Shown: piece after piece, positions 1 through 8,821 of the stretch
Position numbering within the stretch: the stretch's first letter is position 1
Layout: every line of letters starts with the position of its first letter
Origin: an uncultured Bacteroidales bacterium
GTDB lineage: Bacteria > Bacteroidota > Bacteroidia > Bacteroidales > F082
NCBI GenBank assembly: GCA_905234275.1
Contig: CAJOHD010000001.1
Span: 62,001-126,000, forward strand
Direction: 5' to 3'
DNA length: 64,000 bases
Translations under genes and position numbers: made by a program
The notes under the pieces: generated by a model
Told to the model about the DNA's origin: nothing
Database searches by the model: none
What the model saw: only the letters and a program-made list of their open reading frames with translations

Positions 1-1
1 G

Positions 2-637
2 CATATCTCGACAAAATCTGAATTGACGCTGTTTAGAAACGATATCCCGTTGAAAGACAAGAAGATAACAGCCGAGACATGTCCTCATTACCTTACGTTT
101 TGCGATAAGGATTACGATGAGAAAGGCTTCGCCATCAAGTGCAATCCGGCTATAAAGATGGCTTCAGATCGCGAGATATTGCGTAAAGCCATCGTTGACG
201 GACATATCGACACAATCGGTACAGACCACGCACCTCATCTGTGGCAGGAGAAGTTTACTGACGATTATTTTACAGCAAAATCAGGATTTCCGTCGATACA
301 AAACAGCCTCGACCTGATGCTGAATCTTTATCATCAAGGAGTGATTACGCTGCCACAAATCGTGAAGTTGATGTGTCATAATCCAGCGGAACTGTATCAG
401 ATCAAACAACGCGGTTTCATTCGTGAAGGCTACTATGCTGACCTCGTTTTGGTTGATCTGAATCATGAAAAGGTGATTAAAAATGACGATATGTTTTACA
501 AATGCGGCTGGACTCCATACGATGGAATGTCAGTAAAATCTAATGTCACGCATACTTTTGTGAATGGCAATCTCGTTTATCATAATGGAATAGTTGAAGA
601 TAAAGTTTTTGGAAAACCATTGGAATTTGAACGTTAA
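2..637 (+). CDS. pyrC: Dihydroorotase, C-terminal part (5' end outside window)
   Basis: The frame is open from the first base of the window, so the true start lies upstream and only about 210 residues are visible. Dihydroorotase cyclises carbamoyl-aspartate to dihydroorotate in cytoplasmic pyrimidine synthesis. The visible part opens with HIST, followed by the AETCPHYLTF segment, a KCNPAIK stretch and the GTDHAPH metal/catalytic motif, all characteristic of the amidohydrolase-superfamily dihydroorotases (PyrC/AllB type). The C-terminal part has the usual ADLVLVDLN beta-sandwich strand and an FVNGNLVYHNG motif. Allantoinase is the main alternative, but the whole pattern fits Bacteroidota dihydroorotases better. 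A lipoprotein gene follows after 4 bases. Confidence 0.88.
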   Translation, partial: HISTKSELTLFRNDIPLKDKKITAETCPHYLTFCDKDYDEKGFAIKCNPAIKMASDREILRKAIVDGHIDTIGTDHAPHLWQEKFTDDYFTAKSGFPSIQNSLDLMLNLYHQGVITLPQIVKLMCHNPAELYQIKQRGFIREGYYADLVLVDLNHEKVIKNDDMFYKCGWTPYDGMSVKSNVTHTFVNGNLVYHNGIVEDKVFGKPLEFER

Positions 638-641
638 AATT

Positions 642-1076
642 ATGAAAAAGTTATTGGGAATCATAGCGTTAGTGCTTGTTTTTGCATCATGTCAGGACAA
701 TTCTGTGCGTCATGTGCAAAAAGTGATTCATTATTATGCGGAAACAGATATTCCTTGGGTGATTTATTATTACGATGTTGTAGGGAAGGACTCCACTTTG
801 GTTGAAGAGCGCTGGTTTCATGAAAACGGAGTGCTACAACTTGAAGGAAATATCGTTGATAATCAGCGAGAAGGGGAGTTTAAGGGCTATTTCCCTTCAG
901 GCGAGCTGATGAGTGTCGGCAAATTTGTGAAAGGCAAACGCGAGGGTAGAGGCAAGATTTATTTTGAAGACGGCAAGGTCAATGTTGAGAACGAATATCG
1001 TGACGGAAAACCTTACGGAATCTGGAAATATTACGACGAAGACGGCAATTTGGTCAATGTAAGAGAATTTAAATAA
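642..1076 (+). CDS. MORN-repeat-like lipoprotein (YwqK-type)
   Basis: A protein of about 144 residues. An in-frame extension reaches back to 594 inside pyrC, but the ATG at 642 gives a proper lipoprotein signal peptide: Lys-Lys, a hydrophobic stretch, then a lipobox ending at Cys17 (VFASC). Residues about 60-140 contain repeated G-x-(F/Y)-x-x-(Y/F)-x-x-G-x-(L/K) units (EGEFKGYFPSGEL, GRGKIYFEDGKV, GIWKYYDEDGNL), the pattern of MORN/YwqK-like repeats. Such proteins are probably surface or periplasmic; the specific role is unknown. Its stop codon overlaps the original tadA start (TAATG), which suggests translational coupling. Confidence 0.75.
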   Translation: MKKLLGIIALVLVFASCQDNSVRHVQKVIHYYAETDIPWVIYYYDVVGKDSTLVEERWFHENGVLQLEGNIVDNQREGEFKGYFPSGELMSVGKFVKGKREGRGKIYFEDGKVNVENEYRDGKPYGIWKYYDEDGNLVNVREFK

Positions 1077-1138
1077 TGCTATCCGTATTTTCTGATGAGA
1101 GTTACATGCGGCAGGCTTTGGCTGAAGCCAAAGCCGCC
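1076..1138 (+). pseudogene. tadA: Detached N-terminal piece of tadA (frame disrupted)
   Basis: The ATG at 1076 overlaps the stop of the preceding gene. Reading from it gives an N-terminal helix ending SYMRQALAEAKAA, which is what a TadA should start with. Homology then jumps to another frame at 1140, where VPVGAVVVV continues. Staying in the original frame gives unrelated residues and a stop at 1193-1195. Relative to family spacing, roughly five residues (about 14 bases) appear to be missing at the junction. Either a real frameshift or an assembly error could explain this. Confidence 0.6.
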
Positions 1139-1502
1139 AGTGCCGGTAGGAGCCGTTGTTGTCGTGAACGACAAGATAATAGCCCGCGCACATAATCAAG
1201 TGGAATTGTTGACCGACGTGACGGCGCATGCTGAGATTTTAGCTATCACTGCTGCATGTAACGCATTGGGAACAAAGTATCTGGATGATTGTACTCTTTA
1301 TGTGACTCTCGAGCCTTGTGTGATGTGCGCGGGAGCATTGGAACACTGCCACATAAAAAAGGTCGTGTGGGCTTGTGATGACCCCAAAAACGGATTCCAG
1401 CGTTTTGGCAACCTTTTACACCCGAAAACCGAAATAAAAACAGGCATCCTCAAAGAAGAATGCCTGCAAATGTTGACCGATTTCTTTAAAAAGAAACGTT
1501 AG
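1095..1502 (+). CDS. tadA: tRNA-specific adenosine deaminase, apparent 5' frameshift
   Basis: TadA converts the wobble adenosine A34 of tRNA-Arg(ACG) to inosine; it is a zinc-dependent cytidine-deaminase-fold enzyme and essential in E. coli. The zinc/catalytic motifs HAE (in TAHAEILAI) and PCVMC are both present, with VPVGAVVVV and the RAHNQVELL segment. The open frame can begin at the ATG at 1095, but its first 15 residues (MRVTCGRLWLKPKPP) do not resemble TadA, whereas the correct N-terminus is in another frame from 1076. The enzyme core is intact but helix 1 is displaced. It ends 4 bases inside the convergent pepA gene. Confidence 0.8.
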   Translation: MRVTCGRLWLKPKPPVPVGAVVVVNDKIIARAHNQVELLTDVTAHAEILAITAACNALGTKYLDDCTLYVTLEPCVMCAGALEHCHIKKVVWACDDPKNGFQRFGNLLHPKTEIKTGILKEECLQMLTDFFKKKR

Positions 1503-2932
1503 TCTTTCTTCACCATATCTCTGAAGAAACGCATCAGTAATCTTACGTGAATGCCAACGCCGCCTGCTGGTTTGTAGGCTTCGGCTTTCTCGAGGAATGC
1601 TGTTCCAGCGATGTCGAAATGCACCCACGGATAATCGGTAAAATGCTCTAAGAATTTTCCAGCGGTGCTAGCTCCACCGTATGCTCCACCAATATTCTGG
1701 ATATCAGCGAGGTCTGACTTTATCATCTCACCATATTCTTCGTACAGCGGGAACTTAACGAGGCGCTCATATACGCGTTCGCCTACTGCTTCGAGCTGTT
1801 TGTAGATATCTTCTGCGTTGTGTTCCATCGCCACTGTCGCAACAGGTCCGATGGCGCGTGATGCTGCTCCTGTTAGTGTAGCGAAGTCAAACACCATCAT
1901 CGGGTCGTATTTCTTTGCGTAGGCGAGGGCGTCGGCAAGGATGAGACGACCTTCAGCGTCGGTGTTCAGAACTTCGACAGTGGTGCCGTCGTACATGGTG
2001 ATGATATCGCCGCAAACGCGTGCATTACCATCGATGCGGTTATCAGTAGCTGGCACGAGGGCGATGACATGAAGTGGCAATTTGGCTTTAGCCACAGCGT
2101 AAACTGTGCATGCAACGGTGGCTGCACCCGACATGTCGTCTTTCATGTCATTCATGAACGTTGAGGTCTTGAGGTTATAGCCTCCTGTGTCGAAAACAAT
2201 GCCTTTGCCAACCAAAACGATAGGTTTCTCGTTGACATGTTTCTCCGGTTTCCATTCAAGGATGGTGAATGTAGGTTCGTCGATGCTGCCTGCGTTGACG
2301 GCGAGCAATCCGCCCATCTTCAGTGCCTCTATCTTTTTCTTGTTGAAGACCTCGGCTTCACCGCCCACTGAGCGTACCTTCTCGCTGATGAACTCGGCGA
2401 GTTTTTCGGCGTTGAGTTGGTTGACCGGCTCATTCACGAGGTCGCGAGCCATCAAAGTGGCTTCAACGGTAATGTTGAGTTTTTCGACGCAGTCTTCACA
2501 AGCGGTACCTTCAATGAAGTAGATGGTTTTCAAGGTGTTAGCCTTGTCGTCGGTTTTGTATTTCTTAAACTCGTAGTTGGCGAGCATCATACCTTCGGCG
2601 GTACCCATCTTCACGCAGCGTTTGCCACCAATGTTTTGGATGAGAACTTCTTCATATTTGTTGGCGTTCAACCACTTGCAGATGGAGGCGCCTTTCTTGC
2701 GGCACTGCTCCATGAACTTGTTCTCATCTTCTGTCGTGTCGATGAAGAAAATATGGAAACACTCAGTGTATCTGTTGATTACGACGGTTTTCTTCTTGTC
2801 GTCATCGTATGATTTCTTAACGTAGTCGGCTTCGTTTTGATTAAGACCGATTTTTTCAACCTGTTCTATCGACTCCAAAATGAAAACTTTGGCGTTGACA
2901 TTGGTGTCGTTTCTAAATTGTAATGTTGTCAT
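1499..2932 (-). CDS. pepA: Leucyl aminopeptidase, M17 family
   Basis: A cytosolic two-metal aminopeptidase that removes N-terminal residues from peptides. The 477 residues end in a typical M17 catalytic domain: VGKGIVFDTGG at about 241-251 supplies the metal-binding Lys and Asp, the Asp in MKDDMSG follows, and the signature NTDAEGRL lies at about 323-330 with the catalytic Arg. The N-terminal 180 residues form the less conserved regulatory domain. The start codon overlaps the waaA stop by four bases (ATGA), so the two are probably co-translated. The 3' end overlaps convergent tadA by four bases. Confidence 0.93.
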   Translation of the reverse strand: MTTLQFRNDTNVNAKVFILESIEQVEKIGLNQNEADYVKKSYDDDKKKTVVINRYTECFHIFFIDTTEDENKFMEQCRKKGASICKWLNANKYEEVLIQNIGGKRCVKMGTAEGMMLANYEFKKYKTDDKANTLKTIYFIEGTACEDCVEKLNITVEATLMARDLVNEPVNQLNAEKLAEFISEKVRSVGGEAEVFNKKKIEALKMGGLLAVNAGSIDEPTFTILEWKPEKHVNEKPIVLVGKGIVFDTGGYNLKTSTFMNDMKDDMSGAATVACTVYAVAKAKLPLHVIALVPATDNRIDGNARVCGDIITMYDGTTVEVLNTDAEGRLILADALAYAKKYDPMMVFDFATLTGAASRAIGPVATVAMEHNAEDIYKQLEAVGERVYERLVKFPLYEEYGEMIKSDLADIQNIGGAYGGASTAGKFLEHFTDYPWVHFDIAGTAFLEKAEAYKPAGGVGIHVRLLMRFFRDMVKKD

Positions 2933-4158
2933 GCTAAAAACCCTTTTAAAACTTTCATCGTCTTTTCGGTCGCGCCAATCTTTCTTGCCACGTAATCATG
3001 GCAAATCTTCGACGCTCCCTTGTAAAACTCTTCGTCGTTGATGAACTTGTAGAACATGTCTTCAAGCTCTTTCTGGTTGTTGATCACGAATGCGCCTTTC
3101 AGTCCGACGAGGTCGACTGCCTCCTCAAATGAGTGGTATTTCGGACCGAAAACAACCGGCACATCGTAAACGATAGCTTCCTGAATGTTGTGGATTCCAT
3201 CGTAGAAACCAGCGCCGATATAAGCAAATCTTGCGTATCTGTAAATCTTTGATAATATGCCTATCTTATTGATTACCAATGTTCTGGTCTTCTTGCTTGG
3301 ATCAAAATTTGTATATAACTGGTAATCATTCAGATGTGATTCTATTTGTTTGACATGTGAGTCGGAGATATCGTGCGGCACCATGATGAAGCAGTAGTTC
3401 GAAGGCATGTTTTCGATGAAGTTGTACAATAATTTCTCATCTGACGGCCAGCTGCTGCCTGCGATGATGCATTGTCTGTCGCCGATAAACTCTTCGATGT
3501 CAGGGAAGCGCTGAGCCTGATGTGCTATCTCGTAAACACGGTCGAAACGGGTGTCACCGGCAACAGTTAATTTGTTGATACCCATCTTGCGAAGCAGGTC
3601 GGCGGTCTCTTCGTTTTGGGTGAAGAAATGCTCGACATCGTAGAAATGATTTCTGAACCATCTGCCCCAAGGTTTGAAGAAATACTGGTTTTTACGGAGT
3701 GTCGTCGAGATGTAGAACAGCGGGACGTTTTTGGCTTTCAACATCTGAATATGGTTGAACCAGAATTCATATTTCACAAAAATCGCAGCCTTGAAGTTGA
3801 AATGACGTATCAGACGATGTGCGTTTCCAAGGGTGTCGAGAGGCATGTAAGCCACGATATCTGCCAATGGGAAATCCTTTTTCAACTCATAACCTGAAGG
3901 TGAGAAGAAGGTGAGGAGGAGTTTGTATTGCGGCAGATCTCTCTTTATCGCTTCGATGATCGGGAGACCTTGTTCAAACTCGCCGAGTGACGACACATGA
4001 ATCCAAATCCAATTGTCTTCAGGGTTTTGCTTTGCCAGCTTGTACCATTGACCTTTACGGCCGTCGCGCCACAATCTGGCTTTTTTATTACCGAAAAAGG
4101 CTGCTATGTGTATCAAAGCGGCATAGCAGCGGACGAAAAACGTATATAATACTCTCAT
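2929..4158 (-). CDS. waaA: 3-deoxy-D-manno-octulosonic acid (Kdo) transferase
   Basis: WaaA/KdtA adds Kdo from CMP-Kdo to lipid A precursor at the inner face of the cytoplasmic membrane. The 409-residue length fits the family. An N-terminal hydrophobic anchor is followed by the acceptor-side motif WIHVSSLGEFEQG at about 51-63, and the C-terminal half has the GT-B donor site, including PVVFGPKYHSFEEAVDL. This gene, kdsD, kdsB, lptB and lptF/G elsewhere in the window show that the organism makes and exports a Kdo-containing LPS or lipo-oligosaccharide. It lies 3 bases after an outer-membrane protein gene and overlaps pepA. Confidence 0.92.
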   Translation of the reverse strand: MRVLYTFFVRCYAALIHIAAFFGNKKARLWRDGRKGQWYKLAKQNPEDNWIWIHVSSLGEFEQGLPIIEAIKRDLPQYKLLLTFFSPSGYELKKDFPLADIVAYMPLDTLGNAHRLIRHFNFKAAIFVKYEFWFNHIQMLKAKNVPLFYISTTLRKNQYFFKPWGRWFRNHFYDVEHFFTQNEETADLLRKMGINKLTVAGDTRFDRVYEIAHQAQRFPDIEEFIGDRQCIIAGSSWPSDEKLLYNFIENMPSNYCFIMVPHDISDSHVKQIESHLNDYQLYTNFDPSKKTRTLVINKIGILSKIYRYARFAYIGAGFYDGIHNIQEAIVYDVPVVFGPKYHSFEEAVDLVGLKGAFVINNQKELEDMFYKFINDEEFYKGASKICHDYVARKIGATEKTMKVLKGFLA

Positions 4159-4161
4159 ATT

Positions 4162-4926
4162 TTAATTATAGTAATAGTCAGCAGGTTTGCGTTTGTATGT
4201 TGGGATGTAGATGGCGCCTCTGATGCCGATATATTGGTCGACGTAGTGGTTGTGGTCAGGACCGTAGTTGAAATCCCATTTACGCATTGGGTTTGTGTAA
4301 GCCTGAATAAACTCTAATGAAATCGAGAAGTTGAGCACTCTCGTGTTGCTCAAAAACAGATATCCGATCTCACCCGACCATGCGAATCCGCCGCGCATCT
4401 TGTCGTAGCCGTAGCGGTAATCGCCAGCCAGCGCTGGAGGTGGTGAGGCGTAAGAACCAAATTCAGTCCTTAATCTGTTGAAAAGATATCCGATTCCGCC
4501 TTGGACGAAGAAACCGCAGTTTGGATTAGGTGATAAAACCGGGAAAATCTTGCCGACACGAGCCTGGATATGACCGCCTCTCTCAAAAAGCGCGTAGCTT
4601 CCGTAGATGCCGTCGCCAGTGATGATTTCACCGTTGTTGTCCAAAACATCACCGAAAAGCACCTCTCTGCTGATATTGACATGGTTTCCTGAGATAAACA
4701 TGGCGTTTATGCTGAACATCCAGTTTTTTGCAGTCTTGAAATCCACACTTCCGCCGATGGCATTGTTGTTGCCATACAACACTTTCGTGTCCATACCAGG
4801 AATCTGATATGAGTATGTCACCTCAAACAACCAAGTGGGAATCTTCTCTGTTTTGATGTCATATTGTGCGCTCATCATCAAAGGCATGACTGCTAACAAT
4901 ATGAATATCAACCTTCTAAACCTCAT
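4162..4926 (-). CDS. Predicted outer-membrane protein, function unknown
   Basis: A protein of 254 residues with a classical signal peptide (MRFRRLIFILLAVMPLMMSAQ, cleavage after about residue 20). The mature part is rich in aromatic residues and alternating strands (for example WLFEVTYSYQ, GFFVQGGIGYLF, FAWSGEIGYLFL, LNFSISLEFIQAYT), as in small outer-membrane beta-barrels. No family is recognised with confidence. It is the first gene of the unit that continues into waaA and pepA and has its own -7 box, so it may belong to envelope biogenesis. That link is inference from position only. Confidence 0.7.
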   Translation of the reverse strand: MRFRRLIFILLAVMPLMMSAQYDIKTEKIPTWLFEVTYSYQIPGMDTKVLYGNNNAIGGSVDFKTAKNWMFSINAMFISGNHVNISREVLFGDVLDNNGEIITGDGIYGSYALFERGGHIQARVGKIFPVLSPNPNCGFFVQGGIGYLFNRLRTEFGSYASPPPALAGDYRYGYDKMRGGFAWSGEIGYLFLSNTRVLNFSISLEFIQAYTNPMRKWDFNYGPDHNHYVDQYIGIRGAIYIPTYKRKPADYYYN

Positions 4927-4948
4927 AATAATTTATTTTTATGCTTTG

Positions 4949-4956
4949 CAAAGATA
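4949..4956 (-). promoter_or_regulatory. -7 box (TATCTTTG) for the OMP-waaA-pepA unit
   Basis: TATCTTTG on the minus strand lies 22 bases upstream of the outer-membrane protein start. No clear -33 element was identified. Confidence 0.6.
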
Positions 4957-5017
4957 ATAAACGTTTTTAAACCTCGTTTATTATTTCGAAAAATGTTTTT
5001 AATTAAAAAATAAATAG

Positions 5018-5025
5018 TAATTTTG
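5018..5025 (+). promoter_or_regulatory. -7 box (TAATTTTG) for the 5056 lipoprotein gene
   Basis: TAATTTTG precedes the lipoprotein ATG by 30 bases. The region upstream is very A+T rich, and this promoter is back to back with the leftward one at 4949-4956. Confidence 0.6.
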
Positions 5026-5055
5026 CAGTCTGAATAAGTTAAAAATTTGATAGTT

Positions 5056-5781
5056 ATGAAAAAGAGTTTTTTTGTTATCACATTGATTTTATGTGCGTTG
5101 GCTATTATGACAGTTTCATGCCGTGACAACGATAAAGATAAAGTTAACCCTGAACCGGTGTCATGGTCACCAGAGCCGGGTGAAGGTGGTACTTTGCCAG
5201 AAGCGGTTTTGCCAGAGTATCTTGAAGACGCTGTGGAACAATACTTTACAGTTAATTCAGGAGAAGATCCGGTTATTATTGATGCGGGTCAGTTTGTGTC
5301 TCATCCTCATGTTTTGATTCATTCGACTATTGCGGAAGATACAATTCATATTTACAACGACCGTTATATCGCATTCTATGGAAATGGCGAGTTGACTGAT
5401 TTTTATGGAAAACAGTGGGATGACGCAAGGCAGGATTATTATCACGAGGCTTACAGAAGATTATATGTCATCGGTACTGGCGATAATTTCACATGTTATT
5501 ATCTTACAGAGGGTTATCCTAACGGTATGTATGCCAAGCAGTCGACTGTTTTCAGTGGAAAATGGAATGAGAGCTATGGTGGACTGAGAGATTTCCAGGT
5601 GGCTGTTATTCTTCTTGAAACCAGTGGCAATCCTAACCTCGCACCAGCGGGCTCATTCCGCGTGCTCGGCGATGGCGACGGACTGGCACAAGATACCACA
5701 TGGATTGGCAGCAAGAGAGCGTCAATGGATGATATGACAATATCTCACGAAGACGCATTCAGTATGTTTAGAGTGAGATAA
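5056..5781 (+). CDS. Lipoprotein, function unknown
   Basis: A 241-residue protein. A TTG nine bases upstream is possible, but the ATG at 5056 gives a textbook lipoprotein leader: MKK, a hydrophobic core and lipobox TVSC with Cys22. A charged, Asn/Asp-rich linker follows (RDNDKDKVNPEP), then a region predicted to be mostly beta. The C-terminal part mentions PAGSFRVLGDGDGLAQDTTWIGSKRAS. It resembles other Bacteroidota surface lipoproteins of unknown role; no enzyme motif was recognised. The M16 peptidase gene starts one base after its stop codon region, so the two probably share a transcript. Confidence 0.7.
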   Translation: MKKSFFVITLILCALAIMTVSCRDNDKDKVNPEPVSWSPEPGEGGTLPEAVLPEYLEDAVEQYFTVNSGEDPVIIDAGQFVSHPHVLIHSTIAEDTIHIYNDRYIAFYGNGELTDFYGKQWDDARQDYYHEAYRRLYVIGTGDNFTCYYLTEGYPNGMYAKQSTVFSGKWNESYGGLRDFQVAVILLETSGNPNLAPAGSFRVLGDGDGLAQDTTWIGSKRASMDDMTISHEDAFSMFRVR

Positions 5782-5782
5782 A

Positions 5783-7027
5783 ATGTCGGACGAGCAGCTG
5801 ATTTCACAAGCAATTTTAAAAAATGGAATAAAGGTAATTCACCGGCACCGCGCTGGTGAATTATCTCATTTAGCCTTGATGGTCAACGCCGGAATGCGCG
5901 ACGAGAAGGCCGATGAGAACGGCTTGGCGCATTTCATCGAACACCTTGTATTTAAAGGCACTAAGCGACGCAAGGCTTATCATATTCTGAGCTGCCTTGA
6001 GAACGTGGGCGGCGACCTTAACGCGTTCACAACCAAGGAAGAGACCTGCATCCACGCCTCGTTTTTGAAGGAGCACATCGACAAGGCGATGGACCTCTTT
6101 GCCGATGTCATCTTCAACAGCACCTTCCCGGAAAATGAGATGGAAAAGGAGAAAGAGGTGATTCTCGACGAGATAAACTCCTACCGCGACACTCCTGCTG
6201 ACGAGATTTTCGATGAGTTTGAAAACCTGATTTACCGCGGCCATCAACTGGGACGTAACATCTTGGGAACCATCGACTTGGTGGAAGGATATACCCGCAA
6301 TGACATAGTGAAGTTCCGCAACCAGCATTACGCTCCCGACAGGATGGTGCTGGCTTGCATAGGAAATATCTCTTTTGATGCTTTTTTGAAGCTTGCCAAT
6401 AAGTATTTCGCTGATTATCAAGGTGATGCTGTGCCTTTTGAAAGGGTTCCTTTTGTCGCAAACAAGCCGACCACTCGTACTGAGCTCAGGCAAAACCATC
6501 TCACGCACGTCATCATGGGTGGGTTGGCATACAAATACAACGACGAACGCAAGCTGAAGCTGATTTTGTTAAACAATATTTTGGGCGGACCGGGAATGAA
6601 CACTCGTCTGAACCTGAATATCCGCGAGAAATACGGTTTTGCTTATACCATCGAGTCGCAATACAATGCCTATTCCGACACCGGCAACTACACCATTTAC
6701 ATGGGTGTCGACCCGCATTCACGGGAACGCTCTATTGAGTTGGTTTACAAGGAGTTGAACAAGCTCATGACGCAGAAACTCGGCACCTTGCAGCTGTCGA
6801 ACGCCAAGAAACAGCTCATCGGACAGGTTGCTTTAAGTAACGAATCGGGAATGAACGATTTGTTGAGCATGGTGAGAGCGGGATTCTTCGAGGAGCATAT
6901 CGAGACTTTGCCGGAAACGATAGCAAAACTTGAAAAAATCACGTCAAGCGACTTACTTGAAATCGCTAACGACATCTACGATAAAAACAAGATTAGCCTT
7001 TTGGTTTTCAAAGGGCAGGACGACTAA
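5783..7027 (+). CDS. M16 family zinc peptidase (pitrilysin/processing peptidase)
   Basis: A 414-residue metallopeptidase. The inverted zinc motif HxxEH is seen as HFIEHLVF at about residues 51-58, and the distal zinc Glu is expected in [14 protein letters not shown]. The second half contains the family's Arg/Tyr substrate motif ([14 protein letters not shown]). The length matches single-unit M16B peptidases, which act as dimers on peptides. There is no signal peptide, so it is likely cytoplasmic. It follows the 5056 lipoprotein gene with a one-base gap and its 3' end overlaps convergent lptB by four bases. Confidence 0.9.
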   Translation: MSDEQLISQAILKNGIKVIHRHRAGELSHLALMVNAGMRDEKADENGLAHFIEHLVFKGTKRRKAYHILSCLENVGGDLNAFTTKEETCIHASFLKEHIDKAMDLFADVIFNSTFPENEMEKEKEVILDEINSYRDTPADEIFDEFENLIYRGHQLGRNILGTIDLVEGYTRNDIVKFRNQHYAPDRMVLACIGNISFDAFLKLANKYFADYQGDAVPFERVPFVANKPTTRTELRQNHLTHVIMGGLAYKYNDERKLKLILLNNILGGPGMNTRLNLNIREKYGFAYTIESQYNAYSDTGNYTIYMGVDPHSRERSIELVYKELNKLMTQKLGTLQLSNAKKQLIGQVALSNESGMNDLLSMVRAGFFEEHIETLPETIAKLEKITSSDLLEIANDIYDKNKISLLVFKGQDD

Positions 7028-7761
7028 AACTCCTTTTTTCTTAATTCGAAGTTCGAACCTAGATAATGGCTGCGCACCACCGGGTCGCTTGCCAGCTCTT
7101 CAGGTGTGCCTGCTTTAAGCAATTGACCTTCAAACACTAAGTAAGCTCTGTCGGTAATTGACAACGTCTCATTGGCGTTGTGGTCGGTGATCAAAACACC
7201 GATATTTTTTGTCTTCAATTTGGCAACAACGCGTTGGATATCTTCCACAGCTATAGGGTCGACACCGGCAAAAGGTTCGTCGAGGAGGATGAACTTAGGG
7301 TCGATGGCGAGCGCGCGTGCTATCTCGCAACGACGACGTTCGCCGCCAGAAAGCTGGATGCCTTTGCTCTTGCGGATATGCTGAAGTCCGAACTCATCGA
7401 GGAGCGACTCGAGTTTTTCCAAGCGCTGCTGTTTCGTCATGTCTTTTTTGAACTGCATCACCGAGTAGATGTTATCTTCTACCGACATCTGGCGGAACAC
7501 CGAGGCTTCCTGCGCGAGGTAGCCGATGCCCAGCTGAGCGCGTTTGTACATCGGGAACTTAGTAATCTCTTCATTATCAAGGAAAACGTGACCCGAGAAA
7601 GGCTTGATGAGACCCACAATCATATAGAAGGTGGTGGTTTTACCGGCGCCGTTAGGACCTAAAAGTCCCACAATTTCGCCTTGGTTCACCTCGATGCTCA
7701 CGCCCCTTACGACGGTGCGCTGCTTGTATTTCTTGACTAAAGTGTCGGTTCTGAGTAACAT
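7024..7761 (-). CDS. lptB: LPS export ABC transporter ATP-binding protein
   Basis: LptB powers extraction of LPS from the inner membrane by the LptFG permease. The 245 residues show Walker [11 protein letters not shown] (about 36-45), a Q-loop region, the signature LSGGERRR (about 138-145) and Walker [14 protein letters not shown] (about 158-170), followed by the H-loop (DHNANET). The [13 protein letters not shown] stretch is typical of LptB rather than other ABC ATPases. It overlaps the kdsD stop codon by one base, so the two LPS genes form an operon. The permease gene lies far away at about 51.5 kb. Confidence 0.95.
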   Translation of the reverse strand: MLLRTDTLVKKYKQRTVVRGVSIEVNQGEIVGLLGPNGAGKTTTFYMIVGLIKPFSGHVFLDNEEITKFPMYKRAQLGIGYLAQEASVFRQMSVEDNIYSVMQFKKDMTKQQRLEKLESLLDEFGLQHIRKSKGIQLSGGERRRCEIARALAIDPKFILLDEPFAGVDPIAVEDIQRVVAKLKTKNIGVLITDHNANETLSITDRAYLVFEGQLLKAGTPEELASDPVVRSHYLGSNFELRKKEF

Positions 7762-8723
7762 TATATAATTCCTTCCTTGATAATATCGTGAATATGAATC
7801 ATGCCGATGTATTTGCCGTTTTCCATTACTGGAAGCACTGAAATCTCTTTGTTTTGCATGATGTTGAGAGCGTCGGCGGCATGTGCGGTCTTGTCAACAG
7901 TCGTTGGGTTTTTCGTCATGATTTCGTTGACGTGAACCGCCTCGATGTTAGGATGTTTCATCAGCATACGACGCAGGTCGCCGTCGGTGACTATACCCAC
8001 AAGTTTGCCGTTGTCGATAACCGCGGCGGCACCGAGCATCTTCTCGGAAATCTCGATGATTGCCTGTGTCATGATGTCGTTAGGTTTCACCTGTGGCAGT
8101 CCGTTTCTCACGCAGAGGTCGCCAACGGTGAGATAGAGACGTTTGCCGAGAGCGCCACCCGGATGGAACTTAGCGAAATCTTCGGCAGTGAAACCACGTA
8201 GTTTCAGCAAAGCTACCGCCAATGCGTCGCCCATCACAAGCTGTGCTGTTGTGCTGCTGGTAGGGGCGAGGTTGTTAGGACAAGCTTCGCGCGGAACAGT
8301 GGTGTCAAGCACAAAATCAGCTTGGTTTGCTAGATATGATACTTTGTTGCCTACGATAGCAACGAGTTTGTTCTTTCTGATTTTAATTAAAGGAATCAGG
8401 ACTTTGATTTCTGGAGTCTCGCCGCTTTTTGAGACGATAATCACCACGTCGTTGTCGCGGATGATGCCCAAATCACCATGAATGGCGTCGGCGGCATGCA
8501 TGAAGACAGCGGTAGTGCCGGTTGAATTCAGTGTGGCGACGATTTTTTGCGCTATATTTGCACTTTTTCCGATGCCGGAAACAATGACATTGCCTTTCGA
8601 ATTATATATCAATTCGACCACTTTTTCGAAATCATCGGTAAGAAGCTCTTTTAATCCTAATATCGAATTAGCTTCATTATCAATGACTTGCAGTGCAATT
8701 TCACGTAAATTTTCCATCATCAA
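7761..8723 (-). CDS. kdsD: Arabinose-5-phosphate isomerase (KpsF/GutQ family)
   Basis: Interconverts ribulose-5-phosphate and arabinose-5-phosphate, the first committed step towards Kdo. The 320 residues contain an N-terminal SIS domain ([25 protein letters not shown] at about 46-70, [27 protein letters not shown]) and two C-terminal CBS domains ([21 protein letters not shown]). This order is diagnostic of the KdsD/KpsF group. It is co-oriented with lptB and overlaps it by one base. The 99-base gap to divergent recQ should hold its promoter, but no good -7 match was found on this strand. Confidence 0.92.
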   Translation of the reverse strand: MMMENLREIALQVIDNEANSILGLKELLTDDFEKVVELIYNSKGNVIVSGIGKSANIAQKIVATLNSTGTTAVFMHAADAIHGDLGIIRDNDVVIIVSKSGETPEIKVLIPLIKIRKNKLVAIVGNKVSYLANQADFVLDTTVPREACPNNLAPTSSTTAQLVMGDALAVALLKLRGFTAEDFAKFHPGGALGKRLYLTVGDLCVRNGLPQVKPNDIMTQAIIEISEKMLGAAAVIDNGKLVGIVTDGDLRRMLMKHPNIEAVHVNEIMTKNPTTVDKTAHAADALNIMQNKEISVLPVMENGKYIGMIHIHDIIKEGII

Positions 8724-8766
8724 AAAAATTTTTAAATTTTTCTTGCTTTATTAAAATGAAAAGTTA

Positions 8767-8774
8767 TAACTTTG
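8767..8774 (+). promoter_or_regulatory. -7 box (TAACTTTG) for recQ
   Basis: TAACTTTG has a TTG at 8743-8745, 21 bases upstream, as a plausible -33 element. The recQ ATG is 48 bases further on. Confidence 0.65.
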
Positions 8775-8821
8775 TAAAAATAACGTTGCAAAGATAAGGA
8801 TTATTTTTTAATGCTGAAACT

